Below, piece after piece: positions 7,280 through 18,373 of a DNA stretch of 45,923 nucleotides (its first letter is position 1; every line of letters starts with the position of its first letter). The DNA lies in assembly GCA_017454485.1 (NCBI GenBank), contig JAFTCX010000008.1:1-45923 (forward strand). Direction: 5' to 3'. The stretch is from Clostridia bacterium. Its GTDB lineage: Bacteria > Bacillota > Clostridia > Oscillospirales > Acutalibacteraceae. Made by a program: the position numbers and the translations under genes. Below the pieces are notes generated by a model. That model was not told where the DNA came from, ran no database searches, and worked only from the letters and a program-made list of their open reading frames with translations.

Positions 7280-8563
7280 GTGCATTATCTTTCCAAGGCT
7301 GAATATGAAGCGGCAATCGCCGCAACGCGTGACAACCGCATGAAATGGTGGCGCGAGGCACGGTTCGGGATGTTCGTTCATTTTGGATTATACGCACTGC
7401 TCGGACGGCAGGAATGGGCGATGGCGAATGAAAATATTCCCCCGGAGGAATACGAAAAGCTCGCAGACCGATTTCAACCGAAGCCCGGCGCACCCCGCGC
7501 ATGGGCAAAGCTTGCCAAAGCCGCAGGCTGCAAATATATGGTGCTGACCACCCGCCACCACGAGGGCTTTTCCCTGTGGGATTCCAAGATCAACCCGTTC
7601 AACAGCGTCAACTTCGGACCACACCGCGACCTGGTGCGGGAATTTGTGGACGCCTGCCGGGAATTTGATCTCGGCGTGGGGCTCTATTCCTCCGTGATGG
7701 ATTGGCACCACCCGGACGGCAGAGACTGCGCCACCGACCCGGACGCGCAGCGCCGCTACAACGAATATCTGACGGCGCTCAACACCGAGCTGCTGACCAA
7801 CTACGGCAAGATCGACATTCTCTGGTATGATTGCCCCATGCCGCTGGGAAGCTTTGAAGGCTGGGATTCGCTGCGCCGCAACCAATATCTGCGCTCGCTG
7901 CAGCCGGAGATCATCATCAACAACCGTTCCCGGCTGGAAGAGGATTTCGGCACGCCGGAGGAAGAGATCCGCCCCATGGATCACGATTGGGAGGCCTGTA
8001 TGACCTTCAACGATCTGAGCTGGGGATATATTGATTCCGCGCAGGCAGCGCCTTACAGTTACAACGCGCAGCGCATCCTGCGGATGCTGTGGCGCGTGAC
8101 GGGAAGCTGCGGTAATCTTCTGCTCAATATCGGTCCTGCGCCGGACGGTTCCGTTCCCGCAGAGGCGGTGGAACCGCTCACGCAGGTGGGCCGCTGGCTT
8201 TCCGCCAACGGCGACGCAGTGTACGGGCAGGTTTCCCCGGCCGTCGGCGAATTCAGCGTGCGCAGCACTACCCGCAAAGGCAATCGCGTTTTTGTGTGGA
8301 ACTGGATCTGGCCGGACAACGGAGAATTTACCGTCGGCGGCTATTACACAAAGCTGCTGTCGGCGCGGCTGCCCGCCACCGGGGAGGAGCTTCCCTTTAC
8401 GCAGGATGCGGCGCGCATCACGGTGAAAGGCCTGCCTGCCCATTCGCCCGATCCCATCTGCAACGTCGGCATTGTGGAGCTGATTTTTGAAACGGAACCG
8501 AAGCAGGATCGCGGCAACCTGTTTCCGCAGCTCCACGGCGGCGACAGACTGCTGTCGCTTTGA
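7280..8563 (+). CDS. Alpha-L-fucosidase, GH29
   Basis: This hydrolase removes L-fucose from fucosylated glycans by the retaining GH29 mechanism. The TIM-barrel begins with ARFGMFVHFGLYALLG. It continues with the substrate-binding TTRHHEGFSLWDS strand. DILWYDCPMP follows, whose Asp (about residue 184) aligns with the GH29 nucleophile. The C-terminal third contains the beta-sandwich after GNLLLNIGPAPDG. No signal peptide is seen, so it should act on imported oligosaccharides in the cytosol. I chose GTG at 7280 because AGGAG (7266-7270) is nine bases away; an in-frame TTG at 7274 sits only three bases from it. It diverges from fucO and ends at a bidirectional terminator shared with rpsI. Confidence 0.9.
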   Translation: MHYLSKAEYEAAIAATRDNRMKWWREARFGMFVHFGLYALLGRQEWAMANENIPPEEYEKLADRFQPKPGAPRAWAKLAKAAGCKYMVLTTRHHEGFSLWDSKINPFNSVNFGPHRDLVREFVDACREFDLGVGLYSSVMDWHHPDGRDCATDPDAQRRYNEYLTALNTELLTNYGKIDILWYDCPMPLGSFEGWDSLRRNQYLRSLQPEIIINNRSRLEEDFGTPEEEIRPMDHDWEACMTFNDLSWGYIDSAQAAPYSYNAQRILRMLWRVTGSCGNLLLNIGPAPDGSVPAEAVEPLTQVGRWLSANGDAVYGQVSPAVGEFSVRSTTRKGNRVFVWNWIWPDNGEFTVGGYYTKLLSARLPATGEELPFTQDAARITVKGLPAHSPDPICNVGIVELIFETEPKQDRGNLFPQLHGGDRLLSL

Positions 8564-8615
8564 TGCGAAATCATGGTCGTCGCTTCCGTTGCGTGAATCA
8601 ATGATAAACGAAAAG

Positions 8616-8651
8616 AAAAACCCCGGAAATCCTTGATTTCTCGGGGTTTTT
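8616..8651. terminator. Bidirectional terminator between GH29 and rpsI
   Basis: A5, then CCCCGGAAAT, a short loop, ATTTCTCGGGG and T5. One base is bulged. It lies between the convergent fucosidase and rpsI genes and can stop both. Confidence 0.85.
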
Positions 8652-8670
8652 GAGCATTTTGAGAGATTCT

Positions 8671-9069
8671 TTATCTCTTGGAGAACTGCGGTGCACGGCG
8701 GGCGCCTTTGAGACCGTATTTCTTTCTCTCTTTCATTCTCGGGTCGCGGGTCAGCAGGCCGGCCTTCTTGAGGGTCGGACGCAGCGCTTCGTCATATTGC
8801 AGGAGCGCTCTGGACAGACCGTGGCGGATCGCGCCTGCCTGGCCGGTCACGCCGCCGCCGGTCACGCGGCAGACGATGTCGAACTTTTCGGTCAGACCGG
8901 TCAGCGCCAGAGGCTGACGGACGATCAGTTTCAGGGTTTCCAGGCCAAAGTAATCGTCGATCTCACGATCGTTGATGATGATCTTGCCGGTGCCGGCATA
9001 AACGCGAACTCTTGCGATGGATTTTTTTCTACGGCCGGTGCCATAGAAGAACGGTGTTGTTTCATACAT
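8671..9069 (-). CDS. rpsI: 30S ribosomal protein S9
   Basis: S9 is a small-subunit head protein whose C-terminal tail reaches the P-site tRNA. The 132-aa product has the family start [20 protein letters not shown], the DYF and [20 protein letters not shown] core, and the conserved basic tail [16 protein letters not shown] ending in SKR. It lies 17 bp after rplM and forms the standard L13-S9 operon, transcribed from the promoter at 9574-9602 and ended by the terminator at 8616-8651. Confidence 0.97.
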   Translation of the reverse strand: MYETTPFFYGTGRRKKSIARVRVYAGTGKIIINDREIDDYFGLETLKLIVRQPLALTGLTEKFDIVCRVTGGGVTGQAGAIRHGLSRALLQYDEALRPTLKKAGLLTRDPRMKERKKYGLKGARRAPQFSKR

Positions 9070-9086
9070 GTGACGTTACCTCCCTC

Positions 9087-9515
9087 TTAAAGTTCAATCG
9101 TTTCCGGCTTCTGTGCCGCGTGGTTGTGTTCAGCGCCGGCATAAACGCGCAGTCTGGTCAGCGCCTGACGGCCGAGCGTCGTGTCGGGGATCATACCCTT
9201 GACAGCCTTGGTCATCACGAATTCCGGCTTCTTTTCCATGAGGGTGCTGTATTTGACCTTCTTCATGTTGCCGATGTAACCGGTGTGATGATAATACATT
9301 TTCTGTTCGAGCTTTTTGCCGGTCAGAACAGCTTTGTCAGCGTTGATGATGATGACATGGTCGCCGCAGTCCATATGCGGAACAAAGGTCGGCTTGTGCT
9401 TGCCTCTGAGCAGCTCGGCAGCTTTGGCAGCCACATGACCGAGACGTTTGCCTTCGGCGTCGATCACATACCATTTGCGGCTGATGTCGCCGGCTTTGGG
9501 CATTGTAGTAGACAT
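9087..9515 (-). CDS. rplM: 50S ribosomal protein L13
   Basis: L13 is an early-assembly large-subunit protein. The 142-aa product shows the conserved start [18 protein letters not shown] and the central [11 protein letters not shown], followed by [10 protein letters not shown]. The late motif is [20 protein letters not shown]. The start is the ATG at 9515, eight bases after GGAGG; an upstream in-frame ATG would place the ribosome binding site inside the gene. It is the first gene of the L13-S9 operon. Confidence 0.97.
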   Translation of the reverse strand: MSTTMPKAGDISRKWYVIDAEGKRLGHVAAKAAELLRGKHKPTFVPHMDCGDHVIIINADKAVLTGKKLEQKMYYHHTGYIGNMKKVKYSTLMEKKPEFVMTKAVKGMIPDTTLGRQALTRLRVYAGAEHNHAAQKPETIEL

Positions 9516-9573
9516 AGTGGGTTCCTCCATTACAAATTATTGCGCATAAGCGCTCTACTCAAATTGCTCGGAT

Positions 9574-9602
9574 AGTTTAGCACAAAGCGTCCGCCTTGTC
9601 AA
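9574..9602 (-). promoter_or_regulatory. Sigma-A promoter of the rplM-rpsI operon
   Basis: On the minus strand, a perfect TTGACA (9602-9597) and TAAACT (9579-9574) are spaced by 17 nt. The leader before rplM is short, and I saw no elaborate autoregulatory structure. Confidence 0.8.
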
Positions 9603-9707
9603 GAGCCTTTTGTGAATTTTTTAATTTAGATTTCACTCTCTTTGATTTTCTCTTGTTTTCTTTCTTTTTCTCTCGTTTTCTGATGTGCGATTTTCAAAAG
9701 AGCACCG

Positions 9708-10925
9708 TCAAAAGCGCGGAACATAAAAGGCGGCGGCTGCAACGGGCTTCGGTTTATCAAAAAGGAGCTCCAGCTTTCCCGTGCGGATCGCCGGGAAGGG
9801 ACAGATCGCCTTGTGGCCGACCGTTGTGCCGCGAAAGACCGTAATCGGCGCGCCGTAGGGATGCGGATAAGCACGGATTTCAAAGGCGGCGATCTCGCTG
9901 TCAGGCGTGATGGTCTCCGAAAGCACAAGGTGGTTGACAAGCTGTGTGTCGAGCGTGAGCGTCAAAACGGTTCCGTCCTGCAACTGCGCACAGGGCAAGG
10001 GCGAAGAAAAGCAGCGCTTGACGCACGCGCCGAAGTCCAGCAGCGCTTTCCTGTCGCGTTCCGGCAACCGGCCGCGCCGGTCGGGGCTGACGTTCAAAAG
10101 CAGATTCGCGCCGCGGCCGACGGCGTAGTAATACAGCCCCATCAGCTCGTCGAGCGTTTTGACCGTGTCGGCGTCGTTTTCGCTGAAAAACCAGCTTGTG
10201 TCGCGCATCCGGCAGTCGCACTCCGCCGGCAAAAACCGCGCGGTTTCCATCTCGTCCTTTTGTTCGGTGCGCACGGAAACATCCAGTGCGCTGACCGTCA
10301 GCGGGTTCGGGCTGGGCGCAACGCCGGCTTCGTTCCCCACCCAGCGCGTGTCGGGGTCCCACATGTTGAACAGCAGAATCCGCGGCTGCAAGGCACGGAT
10401 GGCGCGCACGATGCGCTGCGTGTCATAGCTGTGTCCTTCGCTGCCGCAGCCGTCAAACCAAAGGTAGTCGATCGTTCCGTACTGCGTCAGCAGCTCGGTG
10501 ATCTGCGCGATGAAATAATCGTCGTAATTCCTCGCGTCGGTCTGCGCAGAGCCGAACTGTGCCGGGGAATAATACAGCCCGATCTTTAAGCCGTATCTGC
10601 GGCACGCGTCTGTGAATTCGCGCACCACATCGCCTTTGCCGCCGCGCCACGGCGTATGTTGAACGGAATAGTCCGTGTAGGCGGACGGCCAGTTGGCGAA
10701 GCCGTCGTGATGCTTGCAAACGAGCACGGCATAGCGTGCGCCGGCGTCGCGGGCGGTTTGCAGCCACTCGTCGCAGTCGAGCTCCTTCGGGTCGAACGCG
10801 TCCGGGGACATCGGCACGCCGTCCCAGTCGGCATGGCCCTCATAAAAGGTGCGGATGCCGAAATGGAAAAACCCGCCGAATTCCCAGCGCAAAAAATCGA
10901 GTTGTTCGGGTTTGATGTTTGCCAT
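9708..10925 (-). CDS. Alpha-L-fucosidase, GH29 (second copy, divergent)
   Basis: This 405-aa GH29 enzyme lacks a signal peptide and so is probably cytosolic. Family features in order are FHFGIRTFYEG near the N-terminus, VLVCKHHDGFANWPS, and GLKIGLYYS. IDYLWFDG follows, with the nucleophile Asp at about residue 158. The barrel closes with GRGANLLLNVSPDRRGRLPE. It is only distantly similar to the fucosidase at 7280 and has a much shorter C-terminal domain, so the two probably cut different linkages. The ATG follows AAGGAGACACT. Upstream is a long heptamer array with no visible promoter, and no terminator was found after the stop. Confidence 0.88.
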   Translation of the reverse strand: MANIKPEQLDFLRWEFGGFFHFGIRTFYEGHADWDGVPMSPDAFDPKELDCDEWLQTARDAGARYAVLVCKHHDGFANWPSAYTDYSVQHTPWRGGKGDVVREFTDACRRYGLKIGLYYSPAQFGSAQTDARNYDDYFIAQITELLTQYGTIDYLWFDGCGSEGHSYDTQRIVRAIRALQPRILLFNMWDPDTRWVGNEAGVAPSPNPLTVSALDVSVRTEQKDEMETARFLPAECDCRMRDTSWFFSENDADTVKTLDELMGLYYYAVGRGANLLLNVSPDRRGRLPERDRKALLDFGACVKRCFSSPLPCAQLQDGTVLTLTLDTQLVNHLVLSETITPDSEIAAFEIRAYPHPYGAPITVFRGTTVGHKAICPFPAIRTGKLELLFDKPKPVAAAAFYVPRF

Positions 10926-10941
10926 AGTGTCTCCTTCTTTG

Positions 10942-11140
10942 AGTGGTTAGTCGTTAGTCGTTAGTCGTTAGCTGTTAGCTGCTAGCTGGTAGCTGGTAGC
11001 CGTTAGCTGTTAGTCTCCACTCTTCACTCTCCACTCTTCACTCTTCACTCTCCACTCTTCACTCTTCACTCAATCCCTTAATCCCTTACTCCCTCTCCAA
11101 TTCCACATTCCAAATTCCACATTCCAAATTTCCATTCCCA
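10942..11140. repeat. Stacked heptanucleotide arrays
   Basis: Three different heptamer families follow one another. GTTAGTC/GTTAGCT/GGTAGCT units occupy about 10945-11016. CACTCTT/CACTCTC units occupy about 11017-11075. A few octamers (AATCCCTT) follow, then ATTCCAC/ATTCCAA units to about 11133. The period is 7 bp throughout apart from the octamers. The array fills the space between the second GH29 gene and the hydrolase operon. Confidence 0.82.
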
Positions 11141-11158
11141 CCGTCCTCCAAACGCAGC

Positions 11159-11190
11159 GATCGCAACAGAAGCATTCCCCTGTTGCGATC
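11159..11190. other. Perfect hairpin downstream of the secreted hydrolase gene
   Basis: GATCGCAACAG at 11159-11169 pairs perfectly with CTGTTGCGATC at 11180-11190, with a 10-nt loop. There is no T-run on either side, so it is not a standard terminator. It lies 14 bp past the stop of the gene at 11205 and may protect the mRNA 3' end. Confidence 0.6.
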
Positions 11191-11204
11191 CGTTTGAACT
11201 ATCC

Positions 11205-13102
11205 TTACTTTTTGCGCGAAAACGGCTGCAGCAGCGCGTCGACAAAGCCGCGCGGGCCGACTGCCGCGTTGACGCGGTCGTTGCCGTCTTTCAAAAGAAG
11301 GCCGAAGCCCTCGGCAAGCGCGTTTTCCTGCGCTTCTTCCGCCGGCAGAAGACCGAGCTCCACGCACATCTGATGGAACCGCGCCATCAGCGCGTCGTCG
11401 GCGTCGGGGTCGTTCACAGTGCGCACACGCATCGCCCTGACCTCGTCATACAGCGCCTGCTGCGCTTCGGTCAGCGTGCCACCCGCTTGCAAATAGGCTT
11501 CCATCGCCGGAAGGTCGGTGCGCGTCAGCGTTTTGACATTGCGTGCGCCGTTGAACTGCGGAAAATACAGGTTCCCCGCCGGGTCGGCGCAGTCGTTCAC
11601 GGTTTTGATCTGTCCCGTGGCCAGCAAAATGGCAAGGTGCAGCGCCGTGTTGTTGTATTCCAGCTCGTGCTTTTGCTTGAAAAAGAACCAGCTCGCGTCT
11701 TTGTTCCACGTTTTGGCAATGTCCAGACTGCCGTCGGGCGAAAGCGCTCGGCCCTCTGTTTTTTCAAACCGCTGACCGGCGGGCACGAATTTCGTGCCGG
11801 GCGCGGTGGAGCTGATGTTGATGATCTCGTCGCTGTTCGTGCGTGCGGCGCTGTTCAAAAAGCCGAAGAATTCATAGCTGTCGGACGCGCCGCCGAAGGG
11901 CAGACCGTAGCCGGAGAGGAACGAGAAGGTCACCCCCTGCTCCTTCAGCGCCTGTATCCGGTCGTTCAGCGTGATCTGCGCGTCATAGTAGCGGTCGGTC
12001 TGTTCGCGCACGCGCCGCCGCGTGATCTGATCGCGCACCGCGGGATAGTTTTCCGGCGGCATCAGCGCCATCAGCGAGGGCGAGGTAAAGATCAGGTTTT
12101 TGGAGATCGAGCGCAGCGCGACGTCGATCAGCCCGCGCAGCGCCGCCTTCGGGAACAGCCGCAGCAGGATATTCACAAGATAGCCCCAGGGCTCGCCGAC
12201 GAGATCGCCGACGATGCCGTTATAAAACAGTTCGGCGGAATTGTCGGCATAGGACTGCGTCACAATGTCGGGGAGGATCGCGCTGCCCTGCCAGCAGCCG
12301 ACGATGCTCACCACACGGCGCACATGGTTGTCTGCGCGTTCGGGGTAGGCGTAAAGGTAGGCGCTGACGACCGACGCGCCCATGCTCATCGGCACAAGCA
12401 CCACCTGCGTTGCGCCGACCTTGTTGTTCCGCAGCGCAGTCTCAATGAACGAATGCAGGCTTTCCACGTTGTCGTCTGTATAGGAGAACGGGCTGTAATT
12501 GAAGCAGTAGAGGTAATCTTCAAACTGTTCGCCCAGCGCCGCTTCGCAGACTTCTCTGCAGGGGATCGCGCTGTAAAAGCGGTCCTTCGCCTCGCTGATG
12601 AATTCACCGTTCCAGCCGCGGTGTCCCGGATATTCGGAGACCGGCATGACATACTGCGGCATCACAACGCCCGGCGCAATGCTGCCGTTTTCATCGAGCA
12701 GGTTGAATTTGAACAGTTCCTGCACCAGCGCGTCCGCGTCCGGCTCCCGCACCATGTTTTTGCGGGTAAAGAGCGAGAGCAGGAGCTTGAAAACCACCTT
12801 TGCCGCCGCCTTGAGCGTGTTCGCTTCCTTCAGCCGGGCCTGCATATCGTTGAACAGGCTCCAGCTTGTGACGTATTCTCCGTTTTCGATCATCGGCGCA
12901 TAGGTGTCAAAGCCCGGCGTTTTGCCGCCCAGCACACCTTCGTCAAGCTGATAGGTCTGCGATTGGCCGATGCCGGTGACGAACACGATCAAACTGTTTT
13001 CGCCGTCTGCAAACGCGCTGCCGCTTTTGTCCGTTGCCGCAAAAGCCGGAAGGCAAAACGGCAACATCAGCGCGATGCAGAGAAAGCCGATCAGGATCCG
13101 TT

Positions 13103-13106
<4 letters not shown>
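11205..13106 (-). CDS. Secreted alpha/beta-hydrolase, LCAT-like
   Basis: The 633-aa product starts with a clear signal peptide (MKRILIGFLCIALMLPFCLP, then AFA) and is probably exported. LIVFVTGIGQSQ near residue 40 resembles the first strand and oxyanion loop of lipases. VLVPMSMGASVVSAYLY places a nucleophile-elbow Ser at about residue 241, with Pro replacing the first Gly of GxSxG. YPERADNHVRRVVSIVGCWQGS fits the following strand in LCAT/lipase-like proteins. No catalytic Asp or His can be assigned safely. Substrate unknown: lipid or ester hydrolysis is a guess. Its ATG overlaps the aspS stop by 4 bp, so it is translationally coupled to a tRNA synthetase, an odd pairing for an exported protein. 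Confidence 0.62.
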
Positions 13107-14878
<1,772 letters not shown>

Positions 14879-14892
14879 GGTTGTGCTTCCTT

Positions 14893-16236
14893 TCAGTTGT
14901 GATTAAAAATGGCATCTAAATCAATGTTCGTATCAAAACCGAGATCCTCCATCTCCTTGAGCTGCGCGCTGATGGAGATGCGCATAAAGTCGCCCTCGAA
15001 CGAATCCAGCGTCACATCGGTCTGTTCGCCGGTGTCCATATTTTTCAGCACGGCTTTGCCGCTTTCCAGTTCGCTGTCGCCGAGCACAAGGGTGAACGCC
15101 GCACCGATTTTGTTTGCAAATTTCATCTGTGCTTTCACGCTGCGGCCGACCACGTCAAATTCCGCGTGCACGCCCTCCTGCCGCAGCGCCGCGGCAATCT
15201 GCGCCGCCCTTTGCGTGGCGTTTTCGCCCATCGAAGCGATGTAAAGGCTGCACTTGTCCGCTTCCGGGAAGGGCAAAGACTGGCTTTCCATCAGCAGCAT
15301 CAGCCGTTCCAGACCGAGCCCGAAGCCGAGCGCCGGGGTGTGCGGCCCTCCGATCTCTTCCACAAGGCCGTCATAGCGGCCGCCGCCGCAGACGGTGCCC
15401 TGTGCGCCGATGGCGGTGGAGACGAATTCAAACACCGTGCGGCTGTAATAATCCAGACCGCGCACGATGGAGGGGTTGACCGAAAATGGGATGTTCATCT
15501 GCCGCAAAAAGCTTTGCACCGCTTCAAAATGTGCGCGGCAGTCGTCGCAGAGGAAGTCCGTGACCTTGGGCGCGTTTTTGGCAATTTCGCCGCAGGACGG
15601 CACCTTGCAGTCGAGGATGCGCATCGGGTTGCGGTCAAGCCGGTCCAGACAGGTCGGGCAAAGCGCGTCCTTGTGGGCGCTGAAATAATCATGCAGCGCC
15701 TTGTGGTACTCCTTGCGGCAGTCCTTGCAGCCGATGGAGTTAAGCTCCAGTTGCAGATCGTGCACGCCGAGGAAGTCGAACAGCTGCTTTGCCAGCGCAA
15801 TGACCTCCGCGTCGGCAGCCGGAGACGCGGTGCCGAAGCATTCCACGCCGAACTGGTGAAATTCGCGCAGACGGCCGGCCTGCGGCTTTTCATAGCGGTA
15901 GCACGAGGTCAGATAGCACAGCTTTTGCGGCATCGGCTCATTGAACAGACCGTGTTCCAGAAACATGCGCACCACACCGGCGGTGCCTTCCGGACGCAAA
16001 GTGACGGAGCGTTCGCCCTTGTCGAGGAAGGTGTACATCTCCTTTTGCACAACATCGGTCGTGTCGCCCACGCCGCGCTGAAACAGCTCGGTATGTTCAA
16101 ACACAGGCGTGCGCACCTCACGGAAGCCGAAGTTTTCGGCAACCTCCAGCGCACTTTGCTCGAGGAAGCGCCACTTGTGGCTCTCCTGCGGCAGCACATC
16201 CTGCGTGCCCTTAATGGCTTTGGTTAATATTGGCAT
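14893..16236 (-). CDS. hisS: Histidyl-tRNA synthetase
   Basis: HisRS charges tRNA-His. The 447-aa class II enzyme begins with the typical KAIKGTQDVLP and has motif 2 in the SCYRYEKPQAGRLREFHQFG region. The histidine-A motif is RGLDYYSRTVFEF, and the class II motif 3 is ALGFGLGLERLML. A C-terminal anticodon-binding domain follows. A cysteine-containing insert (KDCRKEYHKAL, CPTCLDRL) is present, as in many Firmicute HisRS. The ATG at 16236 is preceded by AAGGGGG, rather far away (about 12 nt). It leads the hisS-aspS-hydrolase operon. The region just upstream is repeats, and no promoter could be picked out. Confidence 0.96.
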   Translation of the reverse strand: MPILTKAIKGTQDVLPQESHKWRFLEQSALEVAENFGFREVRTPVFEHTELFQRGVGDTTDVVQKEMYTFLDKGERSVTLRPEGTAGVVRMFLEHGLFNEPMPQKLCYLTSCYRYEKPQAGRLREFHQFGVECFGTASPAADAEVIALAKQLFDFLGVHDLQLELNSIGCKDCRKEYHKALHDYFSAHKDALCPTCLDRLDRNPMRILDCKVPSCGEIAKNAPKVTDFLCDDCRAHFEAVQSFLRQMNIPFSVNPSIVRGLDYYSRTVFEFVSTAIGAQGTVCGGGRYDGLVEEIGGPHTPALGFGLGLERLMLLMESQSLPFPEADKCSLYIASMGENATQRAAQIAAALRQEGVHAEFDVVGRSVKAQMKFANKIGAAFTLVLGDSELESGKAVLKNMDTGEQTDVTLDSFEGDFMRISISAQLKEMEDLGFDTNIDLDAIFNHN

Positions 16237-16255
16237 ATAACTAAGAACCCCCTTC

Positions 16256-16576
16256 GGGAAATGTGGAATGTGAAATGCGGGATTGAATTCGCAATGCGTA
16301 ATGCGTAATGCGTAATTGAGGTCGCGAATCTATGTAGATGCAGAAACTTCGTCCGCGCCGCGACGGAAAAAGCGGTCAGCGCACCGTGCGGCGATTGTAT
16401 GATGCACGCTTCAAGGCGCACTTTTGAACAAGCGCGAACCTGACTTGGGCTGACGGGTGAGGTTTAACAATCAACGAACATGCTTTTTGTCGCGTTTTCC
16501 GGTCGCGGTGCGCACGTTCTTTTCAAACGAAGAAAAACCCGCGACCTCAATTACGCATTACGCATTACGCATTAAA
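16256..16576. repeat. Intergenic repeat block upstream of hisS
   Basis: This gap has no gene. AATGTGG/AATGCGT heptamers occupy about 16256-16316. Two divergent copies of a CCCGCGAC-ended module, inverted relative to each other, fill about 16317-16400 and 16462-16546. ATTACGC x3-4 at about 16549-16575 runs directly into the stop of the metallophosphoesterase gene. A fragment of the CTCACCCGTC repeat is seen in inverted form near 16457. Confidence 0.65.
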
Positions 16577-17998
16577 TCAAACCACGCTTCCCAACAGTTT
16601 CACGTAGGAAAACAGCATTTTCACCAACGCGGTGAGCAGGTTGAACGGATAGGATACGATTGACGAGACGAGCGTCGTGTCATAGCTTGCGGGCGTGTGC
16701 GGACGCTCCTGTGTTTTCAGCAGCGCAAAGCGGTCCACCTCCGTCACCTCGCGAGTCTCGTCGTCCACACAATAGGCTTTGTAAACGAGCTTGTTCCCGT
16801 CGGTTTCCACCGCCGCGAAGCAGCCGCCCATGTCACGGGTGGAAAACGCCGTTTCGGCAACGTCCAGAATCGGCGGCATCGCGCGCTCGTTGACCGCGTA
16901 GCGCTTCGTGCCCGCCGTGGAGGGCAAGGCATACACCGTGCCGGCCGCGTTCTTCAAAAACTCCAGCGTCTCGCCGTGAAATTCGGCTTGCACCGTCTGC
17001 GTTTCCTGCGCCTTTTCGCCGCGTACCGGCTTCGTGCGCAGATACATATGATCGTGGCCGGAAAGGATCAGATCGATCCCCAGCTTGTCCACCAGCGGCA
17101 GCAGGCTGTTGCGCAAGATGACGGTATCGGGTTTATTGATGTTCTTTCCCGCAGAATAGAGCGAGCGGTGCATCAGCACGACCTTCCACTGCGCGTTTGA
17201 CCCGGAAACGTCGTTGACAAACCAGTTGCGCTGCGCCTGACTCATCGGGTACATGTCATTGGTGTTCAAAACGGTGAAATGGATGTTGCCCCAGTCAAAG
17301 GAGTAGTAGACCCCTTCCAGGCTGCGGTTGTCGGACGTATCCAGACAGAACATTGACGGGAAAGAGAAGGTGTTGAGCTTGTTGGTGATGTTGCCGTCGT
17401 GGTTGCCGGCAACAGGCACATGGGTCAGCCGGTCGTTCGCAAAGGAAAACGCGTCAAAGTACCAGTCCCATTCCTCGTTCGTGTTGTCGTTGACATAGTC
17501 GCCGAGGTTGACGCAGAATTCCGCGTCCGGCAGCACGTTCAGCCCAGCCGCCACGGTCTGCGCCGCGCGGCGGAAATTTTCCTGCGATCCCGCCTGCACA
17601 TCGGCAAGCACGAGAAACGGCACGGCGGCGTCGCCGTCGTCCGTCACAAACGAGCACGCGCCGCTCCACACATCGGCGTTTTTGTCGCCCACACGGTAGG
17701 TGTAGCTTGTGCCCTTTTCCAGCCCCTGCACGGCGACATGGTGGCTGAAGCGGCCGCGATAGCGCGTCGCCTTGCCGCTATAGGTTTCGGCAGCGGAAAA
17801 ATCGCCGGAAAAATCGGCCGTTTTCAAAATCTGCACGTCGCTGCCGCCGTTTTCCTGCGTAAACCAGGAAAAGCCGCGCCCGTCGCTGCCGTAAACACAG
17901 CAGGACACGCGCGAAACCTCGCCGGCCGCCGCGGCGCAGACAGAACCTGCGCCAAGCAGCAGCACGGCAAAAACCAAACAAAGCAAACGTCGGAGCAT
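16577..17998 (-). CDS. Secreted metallophosphoesterase, purple acid phosphatase-like
   Basis: A 473-aa exported phosphoesterase. A signal peptide (MLRRLLCLVFAVLLLGAGSV, then CAAAA) is followed by an Fn3-like N-terminal domain (to about residue 115), as in purple acid phosphatases. The calcineurin-like domain carries LADVQAG, NLGDYVND, GNHDGN, VLMHRSLY and SGHDHMY, which together supply the dinuclear metal ligands. The C-terminus is a hydrophobic/amphipathic tail (FNLLTALVKMLFSYVKLLG) that could anchor the protein to the membrane. AAAGGA precedes the ATG. The substrate is not evident; phosphomonoesters are the usual targets. It is a single-gene unit, with repeats on both sides. Confidence 0.85.
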   Translation of the reverse strand: MLRRLLCLVFAVLLLGAGSVCAAAAGEVSRVSCCVYGSDGRGFSWFTQENGGSDVQILKTADFSGDFSAAETYSGKATRYRGRFSHHVAVQGLEKGTSYTYRVGDKNADVWSGACSFVTDDGDAAVPFLVLADVQAGSQENFRRAAQTVAAGLNVLPDAEFCVNLGDYVNDNTNEEWDWYFDAFSFANDRLTHVPVAGNHDGNITNKLNTFSFPSMFCLDTSDNRSLEGVYYSFDWGNIHFTVLNTNDMYPMSQAQRNWFVNDVSGSNAQWKVVLMHRSLYSAGKNINKPDTVILRNSLLPLVDKLGIDLILSGHDHMYLRTKPVRGEKAQETQTVQAEFHGETLEFLKNAAGTVYALPSTAGTKRYAVNERAMPPILDVAETAFSTRDMGGCFAAVETDGNKLVYKAYCVDDETREVTEVDRFALLKTQERPHTPASYDTTLVSSIVSYPFNLLTALVKMLFSYVKLLGSVV

Positions 17999-18021
17999 AG
18001 AGCAGGAGTCCTTTCCGGAGA

Positions 18022-18051
18022 AATGTGGAATTTGGAATGTGGAATGTGGAA
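18022..18051. repeat. AATGTGG/AATTTGG heptamer array
   Basis: Four heptamers lie just upstream of the metallophosphoesterase ribosome binding site. The 18052-18373 stretch after them has no gene. It holds several short inverted repeats, for example CCCCGCTTTAGCGGGG and TCTGCGCAAAGCGCAGA, and looks like further repeat debris. Confidence 0.7.
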
Positions 18052-18373
18052 TTGAGGGGATTTTATCTCATCATCAAAGCTCATTTCAAGCCGCTGTTTA
18101 TAAGCAAACGAACTTCACGGCAAGAGAGCACTTGTCTTGCCCTCCCCTTTTGGAGCAATGTCGTCAACTTAAGAAATCACTGGGTAAGCTGTCCCCGCTT
18201 TAGCGGGGCGCGGGTCTCCTGCGGAGATCTCTGCGCAGCAGAAGCGCCGACCGAGTTGCGGGTTGCCGGTGGCAACCTCTGCGCAAAGCGCAGAAGCAAC
18301 GACCGAGCCGGCAGGCGAGACCCCGGCAGGCGAGACCGAAAGTGGCAGCCGCAGGCTGACGAAAGGGGCATCA

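Noticed and set aside
10942-11140. Possible CRISPR array
   Set aside because: The units are 7-8 bp with no spacers and no cas genes; these are simple tandem heptamers.
11159-11190. Terminator after the secreted hydrolase
   Set aside because: Perfect stem but no T-run on either strand; recorded as a hairpin only.
16237-16576. T-box leader for hisS-aspS
   Set aside because: No T-box consensus (AGGGTGGNACCGCG) or specifier stem was seen; the region is repeats.
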